NCBI GenBank assembly: GCA_022340465.1
Contig: JAJDNW010000100.1
Span: 30,884 to 94,883 of the forward strand
Direction of reading: 5' to 3'
Source: Deltaproteobacteria bacterium
GTDB lineage: Bacteria; Desulfobacterota; Desulfobacteria; Desulfobacterales; B30-G6
DNA length: 64,000 nucleotides
Shown: positions 16,954 through 26,108 of the stretch, in pieces
Numbering within the stretch: the stretch's first letter is position 1
Layout: each line of letters starts with the position of its first letter
Made by a program: the position numbers and the translations under genes
Notes under the pieces: model-generated
The model's database searches: none
What the model saw: the letters and a program-made list of their open reading frames with translations, nothing else
Told to the model about the DNA's origin: nothing

Positions 16954-18188
16954 CAAGACTCTCCGCGGGCCGCCGGCTGGAAGTTGAGCATATCCAGGGC
17001 CTTTGCAAGCACCTGTTGCACCCCGATGCTGGTAAGACACACATTGTCTCCGTCGCAGGGTGAGTTGCGGTGGTTATAGGCTGAAAGACAGGGCGAACAG
17101 GACAGGGACGAATGAAATACAACCGCGTTATCGCTTAGGGGCCCATAGAGGACAGGTGTTTCCGGGCCGAAAAATATGATGGTCTTAATGGGTGTCATGG
17201 CTGAGAACTGACCCGGTCCACCGTCATTGGTGATGAGCAGCGATGCCAGGTGAAATAGAATCATTAATTCGCGCAACGTTCGTGTGAAGCCGGTAAGGTC
17301 GATACAGTCCTTGTGACGGCAATGGGCCTGGATGGTTTGTGCCAGGTGCCGGTCCTCCTTCATTCCGATGATGCCCACGGCGCAGCCGGCCTGCAGCAGT
17401 TTATCCGCCAGGCGGCAATAGGATTCCAGGGGCCAGGCCCTTATGGGCAACAGGCCGCCGCTTGGATACAACAGGACCAACGGCTTCCCTTCAACAGCGG
17501 GGGCATGGGTATGAAACCGTCTGGTAAATGCCTCGGTCACGGTCGGTGTCAACCGGACCTTTGGCAATGTTGTCTTCACCGGAGCTACCGACCGCTTTGA
17601 CCGGGGAAACGTTTCTGATTCCATGGCATCCGCCAGCGTGATGAACTGCTGGGATATGTGCTGGTAGGGATTGTAAAGCACCGGGCAATTGATGAAATCC
17701 CCCCGGTAGAGACCTTCCTGGGTGTGCCTGTGAAAGCCTACGCGTACAGGCGCGCCGCTCAGATATGAGAGCATGCTGCTGATCCGGTGGAAAAGCTCAC
17801 AATCGATGGACACATCAAATTTCTGGCGGCGCAGTTCAATCACCACCCGTATAATGCCCACGAACAATCTGGCTGGGGAAGAGGGATCGATGGTGTAAAT
17901 GTTTTCATTGGGAACAACTTCCATGATCTCCATGATCTCCCTGTTCTCTTTAAACTGCAGTACACTGATGGCTGCTTTCGGATACCTCGATTTCAGGAGT
18001 TGAAACATCGGGTGGGCCAGTACCAGGCTACCCATCTCGGACAGCAGGATAACGAGAATTTTCCGGGTGTTCCGTGGGGTTGTCTTTGCTTGACGGCTGA
18101 AACAGAACAGGGAGAGGACCCGGCACAGGATTGCCCCTATAACCTGGTCAATTTTGCGCTGCAGTTTAACATTCATGGATAATTTCAA
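16953..18188 (-). CDS. Glycosyltransferase family 9 (heptosyltransferase-like)
   Basis: A 411-aa GT-B fold enzyme of the ADP-heptose:LPS heptosyltransferase family. Residues near 45-60 read KILVILLSEMGSLVLAHPMF, the start of the first Rossmann domain. The C-terminal donor-binding region has LITNDGGPGQFSAM and IIFFGPETPVLYGPL. A Cys-rich patch (SCSPCLSAYNHRNSPC...C) near the end matches similar patches in many GT9 enzymes. These enzymes add heptose or a related sugar to LPS core on the cytoplasmic face. It is the first gene of a minus-strand pair with the FAD oxidase and is divergent from the membrane protein gene at 18334. Confidence 0.88.
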   Translation of the reverse strand: MKLSMNVKLQRKIDQVIGAILCRVLSLFCFSRQAKTTPRNTRKILVILLSEMGSLVLAHPMFQLLKSRYPKAAISVLQFKENREIMEIMEVVPNENIYTIDPSSPARLFVGIIRVVIELRRQKFDVSIDCELFHRISSMLSYLSGAPVRVGFHRHTQEGLYRGDFINCPVLYNPYQHISQQFITLADAMESETFPRSKRSVAPVKTTLPKVRLTPTVTEAFTRRFHTHAPAVEGKPLVLLYPSGGLLPIRAWPLESYCRLADKLLQAGCAVGIIGMKEDRHLAQTIQAHCRHKDCIDLTGFTRTLRELMILFHLASLLITNDGGPGQFSAMTPIKTIIFFGPETPVLYGPLSDNAVVFHSSLSCSPCLSAYNHRNSPCDGDNVCLTSIGVQQVLAKALDMLNFQPAARGES

Positions 18189-18333
18189 CTACATGAACCC
18201 GTATACCAAGTCAAGTGAATTAACCGGCATGCTTTTGTTTTTCAAACTTTTCACTTGACCTGGCAATAAATCCCATTATGATAAATCAATTTTTCGAATG
18301 GATTTCCATGCTGCCGAAAATGCGGATTGAACC

Positions 18334-19494
18334 ATGCGTTTGCGGTTGAAAAGCTTGGGACGCTTGATGCGTGCAGCCAACGGAAACAACGCCATGGAAA
18401 AACAACCAGAGTCCCATGCCCGGGAAGCACCGTTAGGCGAGGATAAAAGCCTCAAGCAGAAAATGTGGAGCTGGCCGACCTATGCCAGCATCGCCGTCTC
18501 CATCGTCATTCTTTCCATCCTCGTGTCCATGCTGGACATCAAAGAAATCTGGCGTGAATTCGAAGCCGCCGACAAGTTCTACATCCTCATCGCGGCACTC
18601 TCCCACTATGCCACATACCTGGTGCGGGGTATGCGTTGGCGAAATTGCCTGACACGCTTCAATCTTAAAGACGGCTCGTTGAGATTTTCCCTGTTGGTAT
18701 TCTTTTATAATTTTGTAGACAACGTGGTTCCCGCCAAATTCGGAGATCTCTACGCTTCCCACATGGCACGCATCAACTTCGGTGTCAGACGCTCGGCCGC
18801 CATCGGGTCAATCGTTTTTCTGAGAATGATCGACGCCTGGGTATTGCTGATCCTGGCAGGGGTGTCGTCCTGGATCCTGTTTGCCGCCAAACTGCCGAAC
18901 TCGGTGCTCTGGAGTCTGATCCTTGGCATTGCCATAGCCGTGGGTGCAACTTCGATTATCCTGGTTTTCTTTTTCTTTAAAAAGTCCATCCCCGGCTTCT
19001 TACCCGAAAAGGTCGTTGAGATGATTAAATCTTTTCAAGATGGTATGTGGCCTCAACCCGAAAGGCTGATTCTGATCGCCGGTCTCACCGTGGTTATCTG
19101 GATGCTGGAATCGCTGTGGATCTTCTTTCTGTGCATGGCCTTCGGGTTCCGGTTGTCAGTGGTCGAGCTCGTTTTCCTGACCATGATTCCCCTGCTGGCC
19201 ACCTCTTTTCCATTTACCCCTTCCGGGACCGGGGTGGTCGAACTGACCCTGTTCAGTTGTTTGCGGCTTGTGGGTGCTGTTTCGCCGGTGGCGGCCTCCA
19301 TCACCGTTGTCAACCGGTTCATCGATTTCTGGCTCCACATCGGTCTGGGGCTGGTGGTGTTCGCCTTTCGGCGGATGTTGAACCTGCGCACCTGGCGCGA
19401 GGTGCCCATGAAAACGGACAACCTGTCCAGCAGGCCCCCCCAGACACCAAACGTTCAGGAAGGTTCGGAACTATTGACTCGGGTGGAGCCGTGA
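18334..19494 (+). CDS. Flippase-like integral membrane protein (LPG synthase TM / UPF0104 family)
   Basis: A 386-aa polytopic protein with about eight membrane segments from residue 47 onward. It resembles the transmembrane part of lysylphosphatidylglycerol synthase and AglD-like proteins: VRGMRWRNCL in an early loop, FYNFVDNVVPAKFGD, and near the end PFTPSGTGVVE. Members are thought to move lipids or to support lipid-linked sugar transfer. The start is uncertain; ATGs at 18367 and 18394 are also possible and none has a strong ribosome-binding site. The DegT aminotransferase gene follows 150 bp downstream. Confidence 0.82.
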   Translation: MRLRLKSLGRLMRAANGNNAMEKQPESHAREAPLGEDKSLKQKMWSWPTYASIAVSIVILSILVSMLDIKEIWREFEAADKFYILIAALSHYATYLVRGMRWRNCLTRFNLKDGSLRFSLLVFFYNFVDNVVPAKFGDLYASHMARINFGVRRSAAIGSIVFLRMIDAWVLLILAGVSSWILFAAKLPNSVLWSLILGIAIAVGATSIILVFFFFKKSIPGFLPEKVVEMIKSFQDGMWPQPERLILIAGLTVVIWMLESLWIFFLCMAFGFRLSVVELVFLTMIPLLATSFPFTPSGTGVVELTLFSCLRLVGAVSPVAASITVVNRFIDFWLHIGLGLVVFAFRRMLNLRTWREVPMKTDNLSSRPPQTPNVQEGSELLTRVEP

Positions 19495-19644
19495 CCTATT
19501 TTCATGCTCTCGAGATCGAGGCAGCCGGACACGACGCCTTGCCACGAGATCCAGAAAAGCGAGTCTTACGATAATCCGCGCGCAGTCCAAGGCCTGTAAT
19601 CGGTCGATAGAAAACGCGTCGCTAATGTAAAGAGAGGTCGAAGC

Positions 19645-20904
19645 ATGACACTAATAGGAAGCGTACCCCGGCGGGCAGTAAACCTGGCACCGGGAACCTT
19701 GAGAACCCTCATCAGACACCTGCCGGGCAGCAAGGCCCAGCAGGGGCCCTCCATCGAAGCATTCTATCAGGCTTTCGGCCAATGGCTCGGCACCCCGCAT
19801 GTATTCGGTGCCGCCTCGGGCCGTTCGGCCTTTCAACTGGCATTGAAATCCCTTGAACTGAAAAAGGGCGCCGAGATCATCTTCCCCATTTTTACCTTCC
19901 CGGTCATGCCGATGGTTGCGAAAATTCTCGGCTACCGACCTGTTTTCTGCGAGGTGGATCCCGTGACGTTCAACGCCGGCCCCGAGCATATCGAACCCAA
20001 GATCACCGCTGACACGGGTGCCGTGCTGGCCACGCATCTGTTCGGGAAACCCTGCCCGATCAATGAAATCAAAGCGTTGGCCCGGCAACGGGGTATCCGT
20101 CTGCTGGAGGACTGTGCCCATGCCTGCGGTGTACGCGTGGACGGGAAAGCGGTGGGGACTTTCGGGGATATCGGCCTGTTCAGTTTCGCCGAGGGGAAAA
20201 ACATGCCCTGTTTTGGTGGGGGTGCCATTGCCATATCGGATCCTGTGATCGCAGCTAGAGCCGGGCAAATATTGGCCGAATCGGCCATGCAGTCCAAAGA
20301 TGAAATAGTCAAAAAGGCGATCTCGGTCTGGCTGAAATGGCTGGCTACGATTCCCTGGGTATTCGGCATCACCATGTATCCGGCATTGAGACTCAAACAG
20401 ATGCTGAACCAGCCGTTGCTGGACTCCTCCGTAGGGGACGACCTGCTCTACCAGTTTGAGCGATCACAACCCCAAATCAAACGCATGTCCAACCTGCAGG
20501 CCGCCGTCGGGCTCGTTCAGCTGCGTTACATCGATGCCTTTAACGAAGGCGCGCGGCTAAATGGCCAGGCATTGACCGAGGAGTTGGGGAAGGTAAAATC
20601 GGTCACGGCGCCGCCGACCTCGGACAAAAATAACATCTACGTGTACTATCCCCTCTCGGTCTCACCGGAAATGCGCGATGACCTGCGCCATTTTTTGCTC
20701 AGGCACGGGATCGATTCGAAGATAACCGATATGTCCGACTGCTCCGTGCTGACACCTTTCCAGAATGGCCGCAACGATGACAAACACCGGGAAGGGCCCA
20801 GCGAAGCATCTATCCTGGAAATCTGTGTGTACCCTATGATCTCAACGGCCAAAATGCGTCGTATCGGTCGGGTGATACGAGCCTGGGATGCCGCAAAACA
20901 CTGA
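19645..20904 (+). CDS. DegT/DnrJ/EryC1-family sugar aminotransferase
   Basis: A 419-aa PLP enzyme of the family that aminates keto-sugars of nucleotide sugars. GAASGRSAFQLAL forms the N-terminal cofactor pocket, LLEDCAHACGV contains the Asp that contacts the PLP ring, and FSFAEGKNMPCFGGGA carries the Schiff-base Lys. RSQPQIKRMSNLQAAVGLVQL matches the mid-C-terminal family helix. The Cys in the LEDCAHA motif (usually Ala/Ser) and the CFGGG in place of GEGG are mild departures. The neighbours are envelope genes, so an amino sugar for surface polysaccharide is likely (inference). Confidence 0.88.
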   Translation: MTLIGSVPRRAVNLAPGTLRTLIRHLPGSKAQQGPSIEAFYQAFGQWLGTPHVFGAASGRSAFQLALKSLELKKGAEIIFPIFTFPVMPMVAKILGYRPVFCEVDPVTFNAGPEHIEPKITADTGAVLATHLFGKPCPINEIKALARQRGIRLLEDCAHACGVRVDGKAVGTFGDIGLFSFAEGKNMPCFGGGAIAISDPVIAARAGQILAESAMQSKDEIVKKAISVWLKWLATIPWVFGITMYPALRLKQMLNQPLLDSSVGDDLLYQFERSQPQIKRMSNLQAAVGLVQLRYIDAFNEGARLNGQALTEELGKVKSVTAPPTSDKNNIYVYYPLSVSPEMRDDLRHFLLRHGIDSKITDMSDCSVLTPFQNGRNDDKHREGPSEASILEICVYPMISTAKMRRIGRVIRAWDAAKH

Positions 20905-20949
20905 CCGCATAAATCGGCGATCTCCGGTAGAGCCTTAAGATATGAAGCA

Positions 20950-20964
20950 GCCCCCCGAAGGGGC
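20950..20964 (+). terminator. Weak hairpin after the DegT gene
   Basis: GCCCC and GGGGC form a 5-bp stem about 45 bases after the stop, followed by CTGTTCT rather than a T-run. It is the only candidate terminator seen in the gap 20905-21319; the rest of the gap is AT-rich and ends in the sigma-54 promoter. Confidence 0.3.
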
Positions 20965-21219
20965 CTGTTCTGCCGCCGGCACTGATTTGTTTGGGGTTGA
21001 CACAATGCTTCAAAGGACAGCGGTTTGAAACATGATTGCTGCCAGTTATACCGATTCTCATACATCTGTTCTGCTTGAAACGCACGAGCCGCTTTTTTTG
21101 CACCCTGTAAAATAAACTGACGATCCCGTCGTCCCCCGGCCACCCGCCCCTCCTTCTCGAGAATTTAATAGTATACATATTTTCAGCATGTTGTGAATTT
21201 CGTACGTTTTCCCTGCGGG

Positions 21220-21235
21220 TGGCACACGGCTTGCA
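21220..21235 (+). promoter_or_regulatory. Sigma-54 promoter of the PstS-like gene
   Basis: TGGCACACGGCTTGCA is an essentially perfect -24/-12 element (GG-N10-GC), 85 bp before the chosen start at 21320. It is the best match in the window. Confidence 0.85.
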
Positions 21236-21319
21236 TTTCCACCTTTTCAGATCAGCGATCCTAGCAAGGAGACATTGTAAAAGGACATGATGCATAAACC
21301 GACCAAGGAGGGACTCAAT

Positions 21320-22135
21320 ATGAAGAAAATATTTTTCCATCTGTTTGTCATCATCGCGATCGGCCTGATGGGCGGCTTCTTTGCAGAAACTGACCATGCC
21401 TGTGCCGAAGAAGCGATCCGCTATGCCGGTTCCAACCAAATATACAAGGCCTTTGACAGCGAGCTCATCCCGGCCTTCAGTAAAGCCACCGGCGTCCGGG
21501 TCCAGGTAAAAACCTCATCGTCCGGATCCGCTTTTTACCGTCTGATGAACGGCTACAGCGATATTGCGTCCATTGCCAGGAAGCTCTATCGCAAGCATGA
21601 GGACTACGGATATATACAGATCCCCTTCTGCAAGGACCCACTAGCGGTTATCACCAGTAGCAAATGCGGAGTGGACAACCTGACTGAAAGCCAGGTGCAG
21701 GACATCTTCAGCGGCGATATCGTCAACTGGAAAGAGATCGGCGGAAGGGATTTGCCCATTCTGGTAGTGGTCCCGGAAGAGGACACGGCTGCCAACAAAA
21801 ATTTCCGGCGCCAGGTCATGCGGCACAAGGAAATCACCTATGCGTTTTCCGCCTATGACTCGACCATGGCCATCGAAGCCATCAAGAGCCTGCCGGTAGG
21901 TGCGGTGTCCTTTATTGCCAATGGCGCCATTTCCCATGAAGCGCAGATCAAAACGGTAAAGATCGATGGCAGGCTGCCCACGGATGGAGACTACCCTTAC
22001 TTTCAGATATTCTACTACGTTACCCGTGGAAAACCTGAAGGCAGCCTGAAGGCTTTCATCGATTTCGCCTTTTCGAAAACAGGAAAAGAAATCATGCAGC
22101 GCAACGGCATGCTGCCCCTCCCAGATCCGCGTTAA
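21320..22135 (+). CDS. PstS-like periplasmic binding protein, orphan
   Basis: A 271-aa exported solute-binding protein. The signal peptide MKKIFFHLFVIIAIGLMGGFF ends near an Ala-rich cleavage site around residue 32. The mature part has the PstS-family strand RYAGSN, the Ser-rich binding loop KTSSSGSAFYRL, and LTESQVQDIFSGDIVNWKEIGG. ATG 21320 was chosen over 21287 because AAGGAGGG lies seven bases before it and it begins the signal peptide. No permease or ATPase gene is adjacent. The family binds phosphate or other oxyanions. A terminator follows, then a sensor kinase operon, so a role in signal detection rather than transport is conceivable (inference). Confidence 0.88.
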   Translation: MKKIFFHLFVIIAIGLMGGFFAETDHACAEEAIRYAGSNQIYKAFDSELIPAFSKATGVRVQVKTSSSGSAFYRLMNGYSDIASIARKLYRKHEDYGYIQIPFCKDPLAVITSSKCGVDNLTESQVQDIFSGDIVNWKEIGGRDLPILVVVPEEDTAANKNFRRQVMRHKEITYAFSAYDSTMAIEAIKSLPVGAVSFIANGAISHEAQIKTVKIDGRLPTDGDYPYFQIFYYVTRGKPEGSLKAFIDFAFSKTGKEIMQRNGMLPLPDPR

Positions 22136-22166
22136 TCCGCCCCCCGTATACGGCCCACCCCTATTG

Positions 22167-22199
22167 AAAGGAGCGGCATGCAGTCTCGGCCGCTCCTTT
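22167..22199 (+). terminator. Intrinsic terminator of the PstS-like gene
   Basis: AAAGGAGCGGC and GCCGCTCCTTT form an 11-bp perfect stem with an 11-base loop, followed by a further T, 30 bases after the stop. The A-run/T-run flanks make it bidirectional in principle. The rest of the gap to 22506 holds a sigma-54 promoter and no gene. Confidence 0.85.
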
Positions 22200-22408
22200 T
22201 CCAATCGATATAATTCTAAAAATTTGAGATGCCCGGCTTGGGTGAAAAGCGGGTTCGCATCACCGGGCCGGCAGGCTGATGGCGTAGGCGACACGCTTGT
22301 AAAAAAAATTGACACCCTACGGGTCGCACATTTCGAGCGGGCCCGGGCCCTTTGCAATAACTATTTGAATATAAATGAAATACAACCCAATCTTCTGAGT
22401 ACCTATAC

Positions 22409-22424
22409 TGGCATGACCATTGCT
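22409..22424 (+). promoter_or_regulatory. Sigma-54 promoter of the second signalling operon
   Basis: TGGCATGACCATTGCT has GG-N10-GC and full -12 agreement, 83 bp before the kinase ATG at 22507. Confidence 0.8.
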
Positions 22425-22506
22425 ATACCATGAGGCAAAGACGGGGACGTGTTTTTACCTGAATTAAAATTTTTATTGGCCATCAGCATTCGAACGCAAT
22501 CCTGCC

Positions 22507-24660
22507 ATGGAACCAACGACAAGACCGGGGCTTGAAAAACGCATATTCTGGGGAGTCCTGATGACGGCCTGTTCCATTCTGGTAGCAGGAACGATTCTCT
22601 CCGTGTGGTCATCGAAAGAGGCCCGGACAAGCCTTTCCCGGATGTTCAACGACCAGCAGCTGATCAGCGCCCGTTACGCAGCCGGATTGATCGAGCACCA
22701 GTTGGCCTTCATCAGAAAAAAACTCGTTTTTCTGCGCAGCGATATCGTGCTGAATGCCGGCGACCCGGCCCTCGTGGACCAGACGATTCAGAATGGGTTG
22801 TCACGGCTTATGGAAAACGGCGTCCGCAAATTCGAAATCATCGACCCGCATGCGCACATCACCAGCGTTCACCTGCCCTATGGACGCAGAGGCGAAAAAA
22901 CCTGGACCTCGGAAAGTGTGAACCGCCTGCCCCTGCCTCAGTCTATCGAGGCCGGTGATATCTGGAGCGAACCCTATATAGCCAACCCGGGCATCCCCAT
23001 GCTCGCCATGATAACGTCTCTGAATGACAGGGCCGGAAGGTTCTTGGTCTGCCACATCGACATCGCCTGGTTCATATCACCCTATTTAAAAAATATTCTT
23101 TCCGGAAAAACCGGCTACGCCTGGGTTATCGACGACCAGGGCACCTTCCTGTACCATCCCGACGCACGGTTCACCGGGAAAAACGCCTTTGCGGTCCGCA
23201 AAGAAAAGTATCCGGAACTCTCCTTTGAAATGATCAACACCATCCAGAAGAAAAAAATGATTGCCGGGAAAGAGGGCACCGGCAGGTATTTTTCAGGATG
23301 GCACAGAGGCGTCACCGGTAAGATCGAAAAACTGGTGGCCTTCTGCCCCATCGATGTGTCGGTTCACCCTCCCCGAAAATGGTCCGTTGCCGTGACCGCA
23401 CCGGTTTTGGAAATCGAAGATGCTCTCAAGGAAGACGAACGGCGCCGGTTGATTTTCCAGGCGCTCACCCTGCTGTCTGTCATTCTCGGCGCGGGTGTAA
23501 TCCTTTTTCTTGAGGTCCGATGGTCCCGACGGTTGGAAGTCTACGCCGAACAACGCTCCGAAGCCTTTAAGCGCAGCGAGGAGAAATACCGGTCCCTGGT
23601 GGAAAGTGCCGAGGATTTGATCTTTACCGTCAATGAAAAGGGCCGCTTCCTGACCATGAACAGCTTTACAGCCGAATGGCTGGGCGGCAGAAGGGATGAA
23701 CTGATCGGCGGGCAGATTGGCGACTATTTCCCTTCTCGGGCGGCCGAAAAGCAGATGGAGCACATTAAAAAGGTCTATGCATCCGGGAAAAGCCTCAGAA
23801 CGGAAATCGAGCTTTTGGCAGGGACCGACCGTTCCTGGTTGAGCACCAATTTCATGCCCTTGAAAGACGCCGACAAAAATGTCAGCGCGGTTCTATGTAT
23901 TGCCAGAGACATCACCGATGACAAAAACCTGGAGGAACAACTGGTAAACACGGAAAAACTCGCTTCACTGGGGACGCTGGCCGCCGGAGTGGCTCATGAG
24001 ATCAACAACCCGCTTGGTGTAATCCTCGGATTCTGCGACCTGCTGATCGAAAATACCGACAAACAATCCCGGATCCATGACGACCTGAAAGTGATCGAGC
24101 GCCAGGGGCTCCACTGCAAGGAGATAGTGGAAAACCTTCTCAGTTTTTCGCGAACGGACAAGCACGAACCTCAAGACGTGGACCTCAACCTGTGCCTGAA
24201 AGATTTGATCCAGATTGTGGATCACACCCTCGAGCTGCGCCGCATCGTGTTGATCACCGATCTGGCTGAAGGTATTCCCAATATCAAAGCGGAAGCCCAT
24301 CAGCTGCAGCAGGTTTTTCTGAACCTGGTCAACAATGCGGCAGCGGCCATGGACAAGGGAGGGGTATTGAAGGTTCGGACCGCCTTTGATCGTACCAACC
24401 GCAAGGCCGTCGTCCAGATAATTGACAGCGGTCACGGTATAGCGCCGGAAAACATGGACCGCATCTTCGACCCCTTTTTCACCACCAAACCGGAAGGCGA
24501 AGGCACCGGGCTGGGTCTGTTCGTCAGCTACGGTATCATTACCCGCCTGGGGGGAGCTATCCGGTGCGTCAGCCATCAGGCGCCCTCACGGGAAAAGCAC
24601 CGGGAAGAGGGCGACATGGTGGAACGGGAAACGACCTTTACCATCACGCTGCCGGTGTGA
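22507..24660 (+). CDS. Membrane sensor histidine kinase with extracytoplasmic sensor and PAS domain
   Basis: A 717-aa kinase. TM1 is near residues 14-34; an extracytoplasmic dCache-like sensor of about 270 residues follows (SGKTGYAWVIDDQGTFLYHP is typical), then TM2 near residues 315-338. A PAS domain (about 355-475) carries YRSLVESAEDLIFTV and CIARDITD. The kinase core has [11 protein letters not shown] with His497, N box NNAAAAM, G1 DSGHGI, F box FFTTKP and G2 GTGLGLF. The sensor lacks the PHFIIAV stretch of the other five, so it is a different subfamily. The NtrC-type regulator starts 47 bases downstream, which makes this a likely NtrB/NtrC-like pair. Confidence 0.93.
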   Translation: MEPTTRPGLEKRIFWGVLMTACSILVAGTILSVWSSKEARTSLSRMFNDQQLISARYAAGLIEHQLAFIRKKLVFLRSDIVLNAGDPALVDQTIQNGLSRLMENGVRKFEIIDPHAHITSVHLPYGRRGEKTWTSESVNRLPLPQSIEAGDIWSEPYIANPGIPMLAMITSLNDRAGRFLVCHIDIAWFISPYLKNILSGKTGYAWVIDDQGTFLYHPDARFTGKNAFAVRKEKYPELSFEMINTIQKKKMIAGKEGTGRYFSGWHRGVTGKIEKLVAFCPIDVSVHPPRKWSVAVTAPVLEIEDALKEDERRRLIFQALTLLSVILGAGVILFLEVRWSRRLEVYAEQRSEAFKRSEEKYRSLVESAEDLIFTVNEKGRFLTMNSFTAEWLGGRRDELIGGQIGDYFPSRAAEKQMEHIKKVYASGKSLRTEIELLAGTDRSWLSTNFMPLKDADKNVSAVLCIARDITDDKNLEEQLVNTEKLASLGTLAAGVAHEINNPLGVILGFCDLLIENTDKQSRIHDDLKVIERQGLHCKEIVENLLSFSRTDKHEPQDVDLNLCLKDLIQIVDHTLELRRIVLITDLAEGIPNIKAEAHQLQQVFLNLVNNAAAAMDKGGVLKVRTAFDRTNRKAVVQIIDSGHGIAPENMDRIFDPFFTTKPEGEGTGLGLFVSYGIITRLGGAIRCVSHQAPSREKHREEGDMVERETTFTITLPV

Positions 24661-24707
24661 CAACCGGCCCCTTACATCCGGTAAAGGAAGCCGGGAAAGG
24701 AAAGTCG

Positions 24708-26108
24708 ATGGCTCAAAAAATCCTGATTGTGGATGATGAAAAGGACATGCTGACGCTGCTAAAGCGTATCATCACCACAGACACGCTGCACACCGTCGAG
24801 ACCCGCCATGACCCTCGGGACGCTTTGGAAGCGTTTAGAGAAGGCGCATTCGACCTCGTCATCTCCGACTTGAAAATGCCCGCCATGGACGGGTTGACCC
24901 TGCTGCAGGAGGTAAAAAGACATCGTCCGGAAACAGCCGTGATCATCATGACAGCCTACGGCACCATCGAAACGGCGGTGACATCGATTCAAAAGGGCGC
25001 CTTCGACTTCATCACCAAACCCTTCAAAAGGGAACGGGTGCTGGTCACCATCGATAAAGCCCTGGAGTGGCAGAAGGTGCTGGATGAGAACAAGGCCCTG
25101 CGCAGTGCCCTGGCAGAATCGAAAGGGTTTGCCGACATGATCGGAACGACGCCGACCATGCTGGAAATTTTTGACCGCATCAAGCTCGTGGCTACCACCG
25201 TAGCCACCGTGCTGATCACCGGCCCCAGCGGAACCGGCAAGGAACTGATCGCGCGTGCACTCCACCGGTACAGTTCGAGAAGCAACCGGGAGATGCTGAC
25301 CGTCAACTGCACCGCCATTCCGGAAAACGTACTGGAAAGTGAGCTTTTCGGCCATGTCAAGGGCGCCTTCACCGGCGCCTGGAAAGATAAAAAAGGGATT
25401 GTCGAAAGGGCCCACAAAGGGACGCTTTTTCTCGACGAAATTGCGGATCTGAAACCCGAGCTGCAAACCAAACTCCTGCGCCTTCTGCAGGAAGGGGAAT
25501 ACAAGCCCGTCGGCAGCGAAAGCACCTGCAAGGCCGATATCCGTTTTGTGGCCGCGACCAATCACGACCTCAAGGCCGATATCAAAGAAAAAAGATTCCG
25601 GGAGGATCTCTACTACCGTCTCAATGTCATCACCTTTGAACTGCCGGCGCTCAAGGAAAGAAAAGACGACATACCGGCTTTAGGTTTTCATTTCTTAAAA
25701 AAATATGCGGCCATCAACCAGAAAATGGTCACGGACATATCCCCTTCCGCCATGCAGGTGCTGACCCAGTATGACTATCCCGGCAATGTGCGCGAGCTTG
25801 AAAATATCATCGAACGCGGGGTGATCCTGTGCCGCTCCAATATCCTGTCGGTAAAGGACCTTTCCATCGACAGCAGCCCCTTTACCTGTTTCGACGGAGG
25901 GGAAGAAGATCTGTTTCAACTGTCCTTCAGGGAAGCCAAGGATAAAATGAACCACTTGTTCCATAGGTACTACATCCGGGAGCTGCTCAAGCGCAACAAC
26001 GGCAACATCAGCCACGCAGCCAGTGCCGCAGGAATCCAGCGGCAGTACCTGCACAGGCTGATGAAGGAGGAGGACATCCATGCAGAACCATTCAAAGACA
26101 AGTCGTGA
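24708..26108 (+). CDS. NtrC-family sigma-54-dependent response regulator
   Basis: A 466-aa three-domain activator. The receiver (1-120) has D9/D10 and phospho-acceptor D54 in SDLKMPAMDG. The AAA+ domain has Walker A GPSGTGKE, the sigma-54 contact loop GAFTGA, Walker B GTLFLDEIADL and the FREDLYYRLNVI region. The C-terminal Fis-type helix-turn-helix includes NGNISHAASAAGIQRQYLHRL. ATG 24708 has AGGAAAG upstream. It overlaps the sensor gene at 26080 by 29 bases. It is the only complete sigma-54 activator in the window and so the prime candidate to drive the nearby sigma-54 promoters (inference). Confidence 0.95.
   Translation: MAQKILIVDDEKDMLTLLKRIITTDTLHTVETRHDPRDALEAFREGAFDLVISDLKMPAMDGLTLLQEVKRHRPETAVIIMTAYGTIETAVTSIQKGAFDFITKPFKRERVLVTIDKALEWQKVLDENKALRSALAESKGFADMIGTTPTMLEIFDRIKLVATTVATVLITGPSGTGKELIARALHRYSSRSNREMLTVNCTAIPENVLESELFGHVKGAFTGAWKDKKGIVERAHKGTLFLDEIADLKPELQTKLLRLLQEGEYKPVGSESTCKADIRFVAATNHDLKADIKEKRFREDLYYRLNVITFELPALKERKDDIPALGFHFLKKYAAINQKMVTDISPSAMQVLTQYDYPGNVRELENIIERGVILCRSNILSVKDLSIDSSPFTCFDGGEEDLFQLSFREAKDKMNHLFHRYYIRELLKRNNGNISHAASAAGIQRQYLHRLMKEEDIHAEPFKDKS

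Noticed and set aside
22164..22433. 89-codon frame on the plus strand
   Set aside because: It spans the terminator and the sigma-54 promoter and shows no protein-like features.
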